Shown here one piece after another: positions 35,051 through 44,474 of a stretch of DNA of 64,000 nt. The stretch lies in the NCBI GenBank assembly GCA_964344685.1, contig CAYFOK010000016.1:1-64000 (forward strand), written 5' to 3'. The translations under genes and the position numbers were made by a program. Position 1 is the stretch's first letter; every line of letters begins with the position of its first letter. Origin of the DNA: Scalindua sp964344685 (GTDB lineage Bacteria > Planctomycetota > Brocadiia > Brocadiales > Scalinduaceae). The notes beneath the pieces were generated by a model. That model had not been told where the DNA came from. It worked only from the letters and a program-made list of their open reading frames with translations, and did not search any database.

Positions 35051-36556
35051 ATGAAAAAGTTTATAAATATTTTCCTCTCTTTATTAATTGCTCACTTCAT
35101 ATTAACCCAGCTAGCAGCAGCATCCAGCTCAGAAGAGACAGAGAATTTTGCCGCCTCTAAAGAAGGCAGTTCATATCGTGAAACTGTATCAATCATACCT
35201 CTAAAAGGGATGATTGATGGTGGTATTTATAATTCTCTCAAAAGACGTGCCGCAATTGCAAAAGAGAATGGCTCAAACATCATAATTTTTGAAATAGATA
35301 CATTTGGTGGTCAGCTGGAACCTGCCTTTGAAATATCAGAGCATATCGGCAATATTAAGAACACAAAAACTATAGCATTCATTCCTACAAAGGCAATTTC
35401 GGCGGGTTCTCTGATAGCAATTTCATGTAATGAAATATACATGTCACCTCAGGCAGAACTGGGAGACTGTGAGCCAATAGTCCCATCATCTGAAGGCGGT
35501 TACAAAACCGTGGGCGAAAAAATACAAACCGTACTGAGAACTAAATTCAGGAAGTTTGCAGAAAAAAATGGTTATCCTGTCCTGCTTGCGGAAGCAATGG
35601 TTACAAAAGAGATAGAAGTATACCGCGTGGTTACAGACGAGAAACCTGAAGGATTTTATATTTCAGGCAGAGAGCTGAAAGAGATGAGCGAAGAGGAAAA
35701 AAAGAGAATTAAGTCGAAAAAGCTGGTAATAGAAGAGGGAAAACTGCTCACTATGCATGCAAAGGAGGCTGTTGAATTCCAATTCGCAAAAGAAATTGTA
35801 GAAGACCGCAACAGCTTATTAGAGTTACTGAATTTAGATAATACGGAACCTGTCATACTGGAAACAAACTGGTCTGAAGAATTGGTAAGGTTCCTGGGAA
35901 GAATCGCTCCTATCTTGCTTGGTATTGGATTGGCAGCTTTATGGATGGAGTTTAAGAGCCCTGGCTTTGGATTACCCGGAATCATTGGTATCGCCTGCCT
36001 TGCGACCGTATTTTTAAGCAAACATCTGGTCGGTCTGGCAGAGACACCTGAGATTATTATATTCTTTATTGGTATCGTTCTGATAGCGGTAGAAATTCTC
36101 TTTATACCCGGCTTCGGTATTGCGGGTATACCTGGTATTATCTTAATTCTCATAGGGGCAATTTTATCGTTTCAAGATTTTACTTTTCCTAAAACGCCAT
36201 ACGATGTTGATATGTTTGTTAAAAATATTTTTGCTGTAATGTGTAGTCTTATTGGCAGTGGAATTGCCGTCTTTTTACTATTTAAATTTATGCCGGGTAT
36301 ACCGTTTTTCAATCGTTTAGTCCTGACTTCTTCAGAAGCCGCAGTAAGTGGTTTTGTAATCCCTCCTCAACCCGCAGGGGAAAACAGTTTGGTAGGCATG
36401 GAAGGAGAGTCTTTAACCGCCTTACACCCTACTGGTAAGATTGAAGTGGACAATAACACACTCGATGTCGTAACTGAAGGTGAATATATAGAAAAAGGGA
36501 AAACAGTTGTAATAATCGAAATCAGAGGTAACAGAATTGTGGTGAAGGCGAAATAA
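35051..36556 (+). CDS. long NfeD-family membrane serine protease (NfeD1b type)
   Basis: A 501-residue protein. A signal peptide (residues 1-25) precedes a ClpP-like serine protease domain at about 45-250, with FEIDTFGGQL and the serine-containing TKAISAGSLIAISC. About five or six transmembrane helices follow at 275-410, among them a GFGLPGIIGIACLA repeat-like glycine-rich helix. The last 80 residues form the NfeD OB-fold (GMEGESLTALHPTGKIE). NfeD1b proteins act with stomatin/flotillin partners in membrane quality control. A short NfeD and a flotillin-like protein follow on the same strand. Confidence 0.92.
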   Translation: MKKFINIFLSLLIAHFILTQLAAASSSEETENFAASKEGSSYRETVSIIPLKGMIDGGIYNSLKRRAAIAKENGSNIIIFEIDTFGGQLEPAFEISEHIGNIKNTKTIAFIPTKAISAGSLIAISCNEIYMSPQAELGDCEPIVPSSEGGYKTVGEKIQTVLRTKFRKFAEKNGYPVLLAEAMVTKEIEVYRVVTDEKPEGFYISGRELKEMSEEEKKRIKSKKLVIEEGKLLTMHAKEAVEFQFAKEIVEDRNSLLELLNLDNTEPVILETNWSEELVRFLGRIAPILLGIGLAALWMEFKSPGFGLPGIIGIACLATVFLSKHLVGLAETPEIIIFFIGIVLIAVEILFIPGFGIAGIPGIILILIGAILSFQDFTFPKTPYDVDMFVKNIFAVMCSLIGSGIAVFLLFKFMPGIPFFNRLVLTSSEAAVSGFVIPPQPAGENSLVGMEGESLTALHPTGKIEVDNNTLDVVTEGEYIEKGKTVVIIEIRGNRIVVKAK

Positions 36557-36595
36557 TTTTAGCTTATTTTAAACTTTAGGCACTTTGAACTTTTT

Positions 36596-37057
36596 ATGAG
36601 TACAGCAGGAGTCATAACACTATTTATAATCGGCTTAACGGCAATAACAATAGAGTTATTCATACCTGGGGCAATTGTCGGTATTTGTGGTGCCGGCTGC
36701 GTTGTTACAAGCATAATATTTGCATATTTACACGTTTCAAACCTGTTAGGTCACATATTGCTTGGTATAGGCATTTGCTTTATTCCAATATTTTTTATAA
36801 CATGGTATAAACTGCTTACGAAGACATTTGCCGTAAAGGCTTCAGAAGAGGGTTTTGCCTCTTCTACAGACAAAAGGGACGACTTATTGTCCGCTGAAGG
36901 TGTTGCTGTTACGACCCTGAGACCTTCAGGGACTGCAAATATCAATGGCCACAAGGTAGACGTTGTCTCAGAAGGTGAAATGATTTCAAAGAATACCAGG
37001 ATTAAGGTTACAGACGTAAAGGGAAATAGAATAGTAGTAAGACCAGTAAAAACATAA
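36596..37057 (+). CDS. short NfeD-like membrane protein
   Basis: A 153-residue protein with three hydrophobic helices in the first 75 residues and an OB-fold C-terminus (LSAEGVAVTTLRPSGTANINGHKVDVVSEG), the same shape as the end of the upstream long NfeD. It lacks the protease domain. It lies between the long NfeD (40-base gap) and floA (17-base gap) and is clearly part of that operon. Confidence 0.88.
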   Translation: MSTAGVITLFIIGLTAITIELFIPGAIVGICGAGCVVTSIIFAYLHVSNLLGHILLGIGICFIPIFFITWYKLLTKTFAVKASEEGFASSTDKRDDLLSAEGVAVTTLRPSGTANINGHKVDVVSEGEMISKNTRIKVTDVKGNRIVVRPVKT

Positions 37058-37074
37058 ACCCGAAGGAGAAAAAT

Positions 37075-38109
37075 ATGATAAATATAAACATACCTTTACT
37101 TGCCGCTTCGAAGGAAGCTTTAACAATCGGAATTGTTATAGGCGCCATCTTTTTAATTTTGTTTCTCCTTTTAATATTTAAATATGGTTGGTTATATATA
37201 CAGGCATTAGCATCTGGTGCCAATGTTGCACTTCTTCAACTAATCGGAATGACATTCAGACGTGTTAACGCAAGAATCATTGTCGACTCACGCATAATGG
37301 CAAAAAAAGCAGGCCTTGATTATGATACTCCTCAACTTGAAGCACACTACCTGGCAAGAGGTAATGTCCCTAACGTAATCAGGGCATTAATTGCGGCCGA
37401 TAAGGCAAAAATTGACCTTGGCTTCGACAGGGCCTGTGCAATAGATCTGGCAGGAAGAGACGTACTGGATGCCGTTAAAACAAGTGTCAACCCGAAGGTG
37501 ATTGACTGTCCTGACTCGACCAAGGGAAGGCAGACGATTGATGCAGTAGCAATGGATGGTATCCAGCTCAAGGCAAAGGCCCGTGTAACAGTAAGGGCAA
37601 ACATCGAACGGTTAGTTGGCGGAGCAACGGAAGAGACTATTATTGCACGTGTCGGTGAGGGCATAGTAACCACAATTGGTTCTGCAGAAACACACAAGAA
37701 GGTATTGGAGAACCCTGATTCAATTTCAAAAAGGGTACTGGAAAAAGGTCTTGATTCAGGTACCGCCTTTGAGATATTATCTATCGATATTGCCGATATT
37801 GATGTGGGTGAAAATATAGGAGCCAAACTTCAAGCTGACCAGGCTGAAGCTGACAAAAGAGTAGCACAGGCAGAAGCAGAAAAACGCAGAGCAATGGCAG
37901 TAGCAAGAGCGCAGGAAATGACTGCATTGGTAGAAGAGAACCGGGCAAAAGTTGTTCTTGCAGAAGCGGAAGTCCCAAAAGCAATTTCTCAGGCATTCAG
38001 AGAAGGCAACCTAGGGATAATGGACTATTATCATTTGAAAAATATTCAGGCAGATACGGAAATGAGAACATCTATTTCTAAGACAAGCGATGATATTCCA
38101 AAAGCGTAA
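37075..38109 (+). CDS. floA: flotillin-like protein FloA
   Basis: A 344-residue SPFH-superfamily scaffold (YqfA/FloA). It has an N-terminal membrane hairpin at about 12-40 and the FloA sequence ALIAADKAKIDLGFDRACAIDLAGRDV. IVGG-type segments and GTAFEILSIDIADIDVGENIGAKLQ follow, with the long alanine/glutamate-rich coiled coil at 255-310. It organises membrane microdomains in bacteria and partners with NfeD proteins. An AAGGAGAAAA ribosome binding site precedes ATG 37075. Confidence 0.94.
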   Translation: MININIPLLAASKEALTIGIVIGAIFLILFLLLIFKYGWLYIQALASGANVALLQLIGMTFRRVNARIIVDSRIMAKKAGLDYDTPQLEAHYLARGNVPNVIRALIAADKAKIDLGFDRACAIDLAGRDVLDAVKTSVNPKVIDCPDSTKGRQTIDAVAMDGIQLKAKARVTVRANIERLVGGATEETIIARVGEGIVTTIGSAETHKKVLENPDSISKRVLEKGLDSGTAFEILSIDIADIDVGENIGAKLQADQAEADKRVAQAEAEKRRAMAVARAQEMTALVEENRAKVVLAEAEVPKAISQAFREGNLGIMDYYHLKNIQADTEMRTSISKTSDDIPKA

Positions 38110-38149
38110 CATCATTATATTTAGTCTGCCGGCAAGTTCTACATAAACT

Positions 38150-38225
38150 GGGATACTCTCGAAAAGTCCTCGGCATTTTTTATCCGGGGAAGAGAGGCAA
38201 TACTGGAATCCTCTCGAAAGAGAGG
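38150..38225. repeat. structured repeat element, two GAAA-type hairpins (copy 1)
   Basis: First hairpin: CTCTC (38156) pairs with GAGAG (38192), enclosing an inner stem CCTCGG (38168)/CCGGGG (38184). Second hairpin: CCTCTC-GAAA-GAGAGG at 38210-38225, a perfect 6-bp stem with a GNRA tetraloop. The same double structure returns at 38736-38843 with C-G pairs changed to T-A on both sides. It lies just after floA and before the 158-residue gene. Confidence 0.7.
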
Positions 38226-38257
38226 TAAGTAGTGCTTATTAACCAAAGGAAACATTA

Positions 38258-38734
38258 ATGGAACAATTAGTCTGGGCTATCGCAATAATTGCTTTTATAA
38301 TATACACCGCTATTAAAAACCGGGCCAGAAGCAAAGCGTACACCAATATTGACAGGACTGCTGAAACCGAGCATACAGCAGGGGGAGATGATGACCAGCT
38401 TAGCAGATACATGGAAGAACTGCTTGGTATTGAAAGACATGAGACCAGAAAGCAAATAAGTGTTAAGGAAGAAAAACCGAAACCTTTAAAAAAGAGAGTC
38501 AAGCAGGAACCTGAAAGAGAACCTGAGGCGCAAGTTGGTCAATTCGTATCACCATTAACAAAGAAATTTGATAAAAAACAGAAATCTCCTCTTCCTGTAA
38601 AGGGAAAGAGAGATATTTGCCATACAACTTTTCCATGGGGTGCTTTATCGAAGAAAGATCTTCCCAATGCCATAATTTTATCAGAGATAATTGGCCCTCC
38701 GATCTCAAAAAGAAAGAGCCATAGATTATTTTAA
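38258..38734 (+). CDS. small membrane-anchored protein with conserved EIIGPP tail
   Basis: A 158-residue protein. Residues 1-19 form a transmembrane helix, and 25-125 are a charged, probably disordered linker rich in E, K and Q. The end has LPNAIILSEIIGPPISKRK, a conserved tail (A-I-I-L-S-E-I-L-G-P-P) that I know from many small membrane proteins of Planctomycetota and Desulfobacterota. Function unknown. It follows the FloA operon by 148 bases, with the structured repeat between them. Confidence 0.7.
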   Translation: MEQLVWAIAIIAFIIYTAIKNRARSKAYTNIDRTAETEHTAGGDDDQLSRYMEELLGIERHETRKQISVKEEKPKPLKKRVKQEPEREPEAQVGQFVSPLTKKFDKKQKSPLPVKGKRDICHTTFPWGALSKKDLPNAIILSEIIGPPISKRKSHRLF

Positions 38735-38735
38735 T

Positions 38736-38843
38736 ACTGGAGTCCTCCCGAAAGACAGGTCATACTGGAATCCTTTCGAGAAGCCCTCGGCATCTTTTGC
38801 CCGGGGAAGAAAGGTAAAGCTGAAAATCCTTTCGAAAGAAAGG
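38736..38843. repeat. structured repeat element (copy 2, three hairpins)
   Basis: Three hairpins in a row. A degenerate small one has CCTCCC-GAAA-GACAGG at 38744-38759. A large one has CCTTTC (38772) pairing with GAAAGG (38809) around CCTCGG (38785)/CCGGGG (38801). A small one has CCTTTC-GAAA-GAAAGG at 38828-38843. Compared with copy 1, the stem bases change on both sides (C-G to T-A) while loops and the inner stem stay the same. It ends 29 bases before the tRNA-Leu. Confidence 0.7.
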
Positions 38844-38872
38844 AATATGACTTCTGAAGGTACAACTTGGTA

Positions 38873-38959
38873 GCCAGAGTGGTGGAATTGGCAGACGCGC
38901 CGGACTCAAAATCCGGTCCCCGCAAGGGGGTGTGGGTTCAACTCCCACCTCTGGCACCA
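38873..38959 (+). tRNA. tRNA-Leu (CAA)
   Basis: A complete 87-base cloverleaf with a long variable arm as expected for leucine. Acceptor GCCAGAG pairs with CTCTGGC, discriminator A, and CCA is encoded. The anticodon loop CTCAAAA gives anticodon CAA at 38907-38909; the TPsiC arm is GTGGGTTCAACTCCCAC. Confidence 0.97.
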
Positions 38960-38963
38960 TACA

Positions 38964-41186
38964 TCAGAAAAACGGCTTAAATTTATCATAAAGAGCCTTG
39001 AGCTTCTTTTTATAATACTCTACATTCTCATCCGGCTCTTTACTGTCCCATTGCGAAGCAAGTTTACAGTTATCAAACACCCTTACCCTGCTTTTGTCAC
39101 CAATTACATAATATGAGACTTGATCACCAGGCTGGTAGTTACGTTCCGATTTAAGAGCCAGTTCGTATGCCGCTGCGGCGCTTCTCTTCTTTTGACTTAC
39201 TTTTTCGGAATAAACTGCTAGCGATTCCTTAAGAGTTTCCTTCTTGATAAACATCTTTTTGTCCCACTTATGATTCTCAAGTTCTTTCTCGTACTTATCC
39301 AGAAGCTTATCCACCTCTTCCCCTTCTCCCTTGAGCAGATACAGGAACATCTCCTCCATAAATCTGCGCTGAAAGAGCTCCAGCCCTCTCGAACGCAGGC
39401 CGGACCCCTTAATGATTATTTTGTCATTATAATCAAGAAGCACATAGTTTTTAATTTTGTAGCTGAACATAGCTCTATATCTGCCGGCTAATTCGAGTTT
39501 TATACCTTCAGGCAGTGAGTTTGACAATTCATTAATAATCCCTTCCTCGTCCTTCTTCTTTTTAACTCTGTCGGGAGGAACAAAGTATATTCCGTCAGTA
39601 TCAATCTCTATCACTTTACAATCGTTATCCTCCAGCCATTCAATCATGGATTTGATAATCTCTCTTCCCTTAGCTGTTACTTTATTGGCAACCTCAAAAT
39701 CACTGAAATGACCATAAGCGAAGCCAAGATAGCCATAGAATGAATTTATGAGCACCTTGAAAGTGGACTGGAGCGCATCATAATACATCTTTTCTGATTT
39801 TGTTTTAGCAGTATCTACCATCTCCTTTGCATTCAACCTGAAATCCTTCAAATCGCTTAATAACGAATTAAAAATATTCAGTTCATCAACGTCTGGAAAA
39901 TATTTAAACGTTAACATTATGGATGGATACAATGACTGAACATCGCAGTATAAAACCCTGTTGATAACGCCCTGAAGAAACATGTCTGTATATCCTCCGG
40001 AATACTCTCTGGTCGGAGATGTGCGGGGAATTGAATTACATGAATTTATGTATTCTCTTATAAATAGCGAATTAATCTTTGTCGCATTTCCCCTGATGAT
40101 GGTATTCTGAAATGAGTAGGGAAATATCTGTGTCTGATAATAAAAGCTTTGTCCCAGTATCTCACTGATAGCCCTTGTTTCCCTGACATCGTCCAGACCA
40201 TACTTTATAAGTTCATCCGGCTTATTATCAAAATACCAGCTTAACTTATCCGGCTCTATATACGTTCTGTCCGGAGAAGCAACATTAAAATGCCTGGCTA
40301 CATTCTTGAGGCCATAGCTCTCCAGGCTTCTCGCAGTAACGTCATACATCTGTGCCAGTAAATACGTGTCTACAATGTGACGTCCATAGACCTCAAATTT
40401 TTTATAAGAAATTGTTCTCTCGGCTATGTTTAAGCGTGACGAGTGCGATTTGATGGTTTGCTTATTTCTGCCTAAAGCCAAAGGGACCTTATACCGTCGC
40501 GCACGTGCCTCTATATAAACCAAATCAAAGTTGAAGATATTATGACCCTCAATTACGTCAGGGTCTCTTAAATTTATCTGCTCAACCATAATCTCCAGCA
40601 TCTTTTTCTCGTCATGTTCCCTACCTGAAATGATATACTCCCACCCGCTGCTGTCCGATAGAGATATCAGAGTAATTCTGTCTTCTTCTCTATGTGGATT
40701 CGAAAATTCAAATCCCTCTGCACAATAAGTTTCGATGTCAAGCTGGAGCCTGGACAGGTTCTCAAACAGCATTCCTTTAAAGAGTGTTTGGCCTGAAATG
40801 AGCAGATATTGATGAACCGGATCATTTAAAAAAAAGAATGGTGCACTCAGGCTTGCAGGGGTCGCTCCAGTTACCCTCTTAAAATGTTTCAATAAGAGCT
40901 GTAAATCCGCCCAGTTTTCCAGCAATACCAGGTACTTATAATAAGCATCTCCCTTAAGCCTCTTTGCCTTATACGTTCCATCCCAGCCATCCATATAGCT
41001 GGTTTCTTCCAGTAAGATGAATGGTTTAAAAGCTGCTTTCTTTGATGTAATTTTCTTTTTTTTACGATAAAATACCTCCACACTGTTTTCCCCATCAAAC
41101 TCAACAGCCGTAATATACGGAGTAGAATCACGCCCAAAGAGAATCTCATTCTCGTGAAAAGATACCTTCTTGAATTTCATATCCAT
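38964..41186 (-). CDS. family-B DNA polymerase
   Basis: A 740-residue DNA polymerase of family B. The 3'-5' exonuclease ExoI motif is LQLDIETYCAEG, with EGHNIFNFDL as Exo II. Polymerase motif A is DVQSLYPSIM, motif B KVLINSFYGYLGF and motif C VIEIDTDGIYF, so both activities appear intact. It is close in length to archaeal and E. coli Pol II type enzymes. In bacteria such polymerases are accessory, acting in repair or in bypass of lesions. Its start overlaps the histidine phosphatase gene by 10 bases, and its 3' end lies 4 bases from tRNA-Leu, facing it. Confidence 0.93.
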   Translation of the reverse strand: MDMKFKKVSFHENEILFGRDSTPYITAVEFDGENSVEVFYRKKKKITSKKAAFKPFILLEETSYMDGWDGTYKAKRLKGDAYYKYLVLLENWADLQLLLKHFKRVTGATPASLSAPFFFLNDPVHQYLLISGQTLFKGMLFENLSRLQLDIETYCAEGFEFSNPHREEDRITLISLSDSSGWEYIISGREHDEKKMLEIMVEQINLRDPDVIEGHNIFNFDLVYIEARARRYKVPLALGRNKQTIKSHSSRLNIAERTISYKKFEVYGRHIVDTYLLAQMYDVTARSLESYGLKNVARHFNVASPDRTYIEPDKLSWYFDNKPDELIKYGLDDVRETRAISEILGQSFYYQTQIFPYSFQNTIIRGNATKINSLFIREYINSCNSIPRTSPTREYSGGYTDMFLQGVINRVLYCDVQSLYPSIMLTFKYFPDVDELNIFNSLLSDLKDFRLNAKEMVDTAKTKSEKMYYDALQSTFKVLINSFYGYLGFAYGHFSDFEVANKVTAKGREIIKSMIEWLEDNDCKVIEIDTDGIYFVPPDRVKKKKDEEGIINELSNSLPEGIKLELAGRYRAMFSYKIKNYVLLDYNDKIIIKGSGLRSRGLELFQRRFMEEMFLYLLKGEGEEVDKLLDKYEKELENHKWDKKMFIKKETLKESLAVYSEKVSQKKRSAAAAYELALKSERNYQPGDQVSYYVIGDKSRVRVFDNCKLASQWDSKEPDENVEYYKKKLKALYDKFKPFF

Positions 41187-41773
41187 TTGTAACTTACACC
41201 CTTCTTATTAAAGTATAATACTCCAATATCATAATTCTTTGTATTTAACCTATCGTCCAGCTTATTAATATAATGTTTTAATATAGTCTCGATAACTCCA
41301 AAATGAGTCATAAACAGAATTGTCCCTCCTACGTGTAAATCTAATACCATTTCGACAAAATCTAATACCCTTTTACTGAATGAATCTCCGCTTTCTCCAT
41401 CAGGGTAACGCCTATGAGTCTGCTTTTTATGAAGCTGGATGATGTCCATTATGTCTTCAATGTTCCTACCGGTGAGCTGGCCAAAATCTATCTCCCTTAG
41501 ATCGGCACAATAATTGACTATTATATTGGTATCCAACTCATCCAGTAATATCTCAAGGCTTTTTCTGGCCCTTTCAAGATCGCTGCAGAAGATGGCATCG
41601 AAAATTATACCCTTGAGCATTTTAGCCCTGCCCCTTGTGGAAGTAATGCCTTCACGCGTCAACGGAGAATCATTATGACTCTGGATAACCCTGCGAACGT
41701 TATACTCAGTTTGCCCATGCCTCATGAGATATAAAGTAGTTGTTTTGCCATTATCCACAGGTAATACCTCCAC
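41177..41773 (-). CDS. histidine phosphatase superfamily protein (phosphoglycerate-mutase-like)
   Basis: A 198-residue protein with the catalytic LYLMRHGQTEYN near residue 15, a central REIDFGQLTGR, and the second histidine in LFMTHFGVIETIL. This is the cobC/PhoE/GpmB-like branch. The substrate could be a phosphosugar, alpha-ribazole phosphate or nucleotide; nothing in the context decides it. Overlap with the polymerase gene indicates cotranscription. Confidence 0.88.
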   Translation of the reverse strand: MEVLPVDNGKTTTLYLMRHGQTEYNVRRVIQSHNDSPLTREGITSTRGRAKMLKGIIFDAIFCSDLERARKSLEILLDELDTNIIVNYCADLREIDFGQLTGRNIEDIMDIIQLHKKQTHRRYPDGESGDSFSKRVLDFVEMVLDLHVGGTILFMTHFGVIETILKHYINKLDDRLNTKNYDIGVLYFNKKGVSYKWI

Positions 41774-41886
41774 CGCCGGAAACCATAATCACAGAATTCA
41801 TTTTATGGTTCAGTGCGCTTTTGTCCAGTAGAATTAAACATATTTTTTAATCTGGATATTTATCACGATTTTTATAGAATAAATTT

Positions 41887-43044
41887 ATGAACATGGTATC
41901 AAAAGAACTGTTTCAACAGATGGTAAGCATCCGCCGTGAGATCCATATGCAGCCGGAGCTGGGCTATCAGGAAGAGAACACCGCGGCCGTCATAACCCGG
42001 GAATTAGAAAGGCTCGGTATAAAGGCTACTACAGAAGTTGGAAAAACCGGTGTGGTAGGTCAGATTAATGATGGAGGACCGGTGGTAGCTTTAAGGGCAG
42101 ACATGGACGCCCTGGCTATTCAGGAAGAGACAGGGCTTGAGTTTGCCTCAAAGACTAAAGGCGTAATGCATGCCTGCGGACACGACGGCCATGTCGCAAT
42201 GCTGCTAGGCGCAGCCTCTTTATTGAAGGAATCACTTAAGACCGGTAGTGTATTACTTGTATTTCAACCGGCAGAAGAAGGCGGCGCCGGAGCTCTGAAG
42301 ATCATGGAATCAGGACTGCTCGATAATGCAAAAGCAATATTCGCATGCCATCTTGACAGACACTATAAAACAGGAAAATTAGTAGTGCAGCCCGGCCCGA
42401 TTTCAGCCTTTACCGATAGATTTGATATTACTATTACCGGCAAAGGAGGCCATGCGGCACAGCCGCATGATGCAGTTGACGCAATAGTAGTAGCCAGCCT
42501 TATTGTAATGTCCCTGCAGACTATAGTATCAAGAGAAGTAAATCCCATGCATCCGTCTATTGTCTCGGTAGGGCGAATCGAAGGAGGCTCAGTGCCAAAT
42601 GCCGTTGCAGAGACAGCTAAGCTTACCGGAACGATACGTACAACAGAAACTCAAGTAAGGGAGCAGATACTATCGGGCATAACACGTATTGTAGACGCGG
42701 CCGGGATACTACACAATGCAGATGTCAGTGTAGACTTTACTATGGGCTACCCTTCAGTTATTAATACCGTCGAAGAGTGTGACATAGCCAGAGCGGCAGT
42801 CAAAAACATTATTGGAGACAAAGCCCTGGTTGACAGCAAATTTGCATGTATGGGAGGTGAAGACTTCTCTTATTATCTGGAGAAGACCCCTGGATGCCTT
42901 GTAAGGCTGGGTGCCCAGAAAGAAGGTTTGGAAGGAATACCGGCCCATAGCTCAACCTTCGATTTCGATGAAAATGCACTGGGCATTGGTGCCGCATTCA
43001 TGGCAGAGGCTGCAAGACTGACAATTGACCGCCTGTCACAATAA
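41887..43044 (+). CDS. M20D amidohydrolase (hippurate/N-acyl-amino-acid hydrolase)
   Basis: A 385-residue metallohydrolase. Metal and catalytic segments of M20D are visible: RREIHMQPELGYQE, ADMDALAIQEETG, HACGHDGHVAMLLGAA, and FQPAEEGGAGALKIME. The lid/dimerisation domain lies at about 180-290, and GGEDFSYYLE near the end supplies the last ligand region. It should cleave N-acyl amino acids, hippurate-like amides, or peptidoglycan diaminopimelate amides; this is not decidable from sequence. It stands alone and diverges from the phosphatase. Confidence 0.9.
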   Translation: MNMVSKELFQQMVSIRREIHMQPELGYQEENTAAVITRELERLGIKATTEVGKTGVVGQINDGGPVVALRADMDALAIQEETGLEFASKTKGVMHACGHDGHVAMLLGAASLLKESLKTGSVLLVFQPAEEGGAGALKIMESGLLDNAKAIFACHLDRHYKTGKLVVQPGPISAFTDRFDITITGKGGHAAQPHDAVDAIVVASLIVMSLQTIVSREVNPMHPSIVSVGRIEGGSVPNAVAETAKLTGTIRTTETQVREQILSGITRIVDAAGILHNADVSVDFTMGYPSVINTVEECDIARAAVKNIIGDKALVDSKFACMGGEDFSYYLEKTPGCLVRLGAQKEGLEGIPAHSSTFDFDENALGIGAAFMAEAARLTIDRLSQ

Positions 43045-43066
43045 ACACCTGATCCGTTAAGATCAT

Positions 43067-43672
43067 TCAGGCCTTTTCTTTAAATCTTGTCCGAAAAAAA
43101 GACACCAGAAACATTGATATATGACAACATGTTGGCAGCATGGCAGAGATACCCATTATAACGCCAAAGTAAATGTTACGCTTGTTGGCAAACGGATTTC
43201 TCAATGCATCATTCAGCATTTTTCTGTAATCCTCGTTCCTGCCGGACAGATCCTGCCGTACTGATTCAAATAGATGAATGAGCCAACCGGAAAAGGAGAA
43301 GACATACAATACCCAGAAGGTCGCCAGTACTGCAATTATCAGATCAAGCGATAGATGTGAAACGTATTCCAGATTTTTTCTGGCACCTAGAGCATGGCGA
43401 ATAATAAGTATAGTAACAAAAAATGAAAGGCTGTCGAAAAGTGCACCCAGAAAGCCAACAGGAAATTGTACTTTGAAATAGTGCTGACCGGGGATGCCGC
43501 GTGTAAGTTCAGGGAAGGCCGTAAACATCGCCCACCAGTAACACGCAATATTTATTAGAACAAAGAATAGAAAAAGCATGGGATAAAAAAAATAAAGGCT
43601 CCCTCTTTTAGCTTCGTAAAATTCCAATAAAGTCCTTAAATAATCTCTCCATACTATTATTGTTGCATTCAT
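43067..43672 (-). CDS. four-helix integral membrane protein, unknown
   Basis: A 201-residue membrane protein with hydrophobic helices at about 28-50, 70-92, 108-132 and 170-192. It has no recognised motif; a loop between helices 3 and 4 is charged and contains NEDYRKMLNDA. It converges with the amidohydrolase gene with a 22-base gap. No function can be given. Confidence 0.65.
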   Translation of the reverse strand: MNATIIVWRDYLRTLLEFYEAKRGSLYFFYPMLFLFFVLINIACYWWAMFTAFPELTRGIPGQHYFKVQFPVGFLGALFDSLSFFVTILIIRHALGARKNLEYVSHLSLDLIIAVLATFWVLYVFSFSGWLIHLFESVRQDLSGRNEDYRKMLNDALRNPFANKRNIYFGVIMGISAMLPTCCHISMFLVSFFRTRFKEKA

Positions 43673-43799
43673 AAAAAATCCTGTCAGGAGAAAACCCTTT
43701 AAATACCTGCGCAGAGCTTAAACTGAAAGTATATCAATAAATATTGAAGAAGTGAATATAAAATGATTTGTGAATTGGAATTCTAATAAATAGAGATTA

Positions 43800-44474
43800 C
43801 TAATCCGGGTCCCATATTATTCCCCGGTCGGCATGCTCGTTCGGCCACCCTTCATTGGTGGTACCGTCACTATCTCCATTTTGTACTCTCTCGACATGGC
43901 CATCCATAAAAAGAATATTTGCACCTCCTGAATGTCTTTGCGCGACGCTTCCGAAGGAACCTTCATACTGCCTCGCGATGGTTGTATTATTAATCCTGCC
44001 GTCAAATAACAATACAGTCCTGGACGGAAATCTTATTGAGTCAATCATCCGGCTGCACATTGATCCCTTAGCAAGCTGAGTATTCATTTTAATGGTTTTG
44101 GTGTTGTCCTTTTTATCTTGAGATACCGTATTAATAACAGGATCCTGTTTTATCAGCATAAGTTTCTCTTTTGTCGAAATCTCTTTCTGATTCTCAGGTA
44201 ATATATCTGCTGTTATGAATCTATCAACAGCTTTGAACCAGACCTCGCCGCTGCACGACGCACTATTGCTCTCCAACGGTAGATAACCATCGTTTTCGGC
44301 TGCATATTGAGCCAGGCACTTAAAGATCTGCCCCATGTTGCTCATACATACTGCCTGATTCGATTTCTCCCTGATCATCGAAAGGGCAGGAAGCACCAGT
44401 CCCATAATTGTAAAAATAATTAATACAACTATGACAATCTCAATCAATGTAAATGCGTGATTGTTCTTATTCAT
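43800..44474 (-). CDS. type II prepilin-like protein with H-X9-DG domain
   Basis: A 224-residue pseudopilin. The N-terminal prepilin signal and methylation site is HAFTLIEIVIVVLIIF (a short basic leader, F/TLIE, hydrophobic helix). The C-terminal motif is H-x9-D-G (HSGGANILFMDGH), the prepilin-associated signature abundant in Planctomycetota, Lentisphaerota and Verrucomicrobiota. The length is normal. It probably acts in a secretion or pilus-like apparatus of the cell envelope. Confidence 0.92.
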   Translation of the reverse strand: MNKNNHAFTLIEIVIVVLIIFTIMGLVLPALSMIREKSNQAVCMSNMGQIFKCLAQYAAENDGYLPLESNSASCSGEVWFKAVDRFITADILPENQKEISTKEKLMLIKQDPVINTVSQDKKDNTKTIKMNTQLAKGSMCSRMIDSIRFPSRTVLLFDGRINNTTIARQYEGSFGSVAQRHSGGANILFMDGHVERVQNGDSDGTTNEGWPNEHADRGIIWDPD

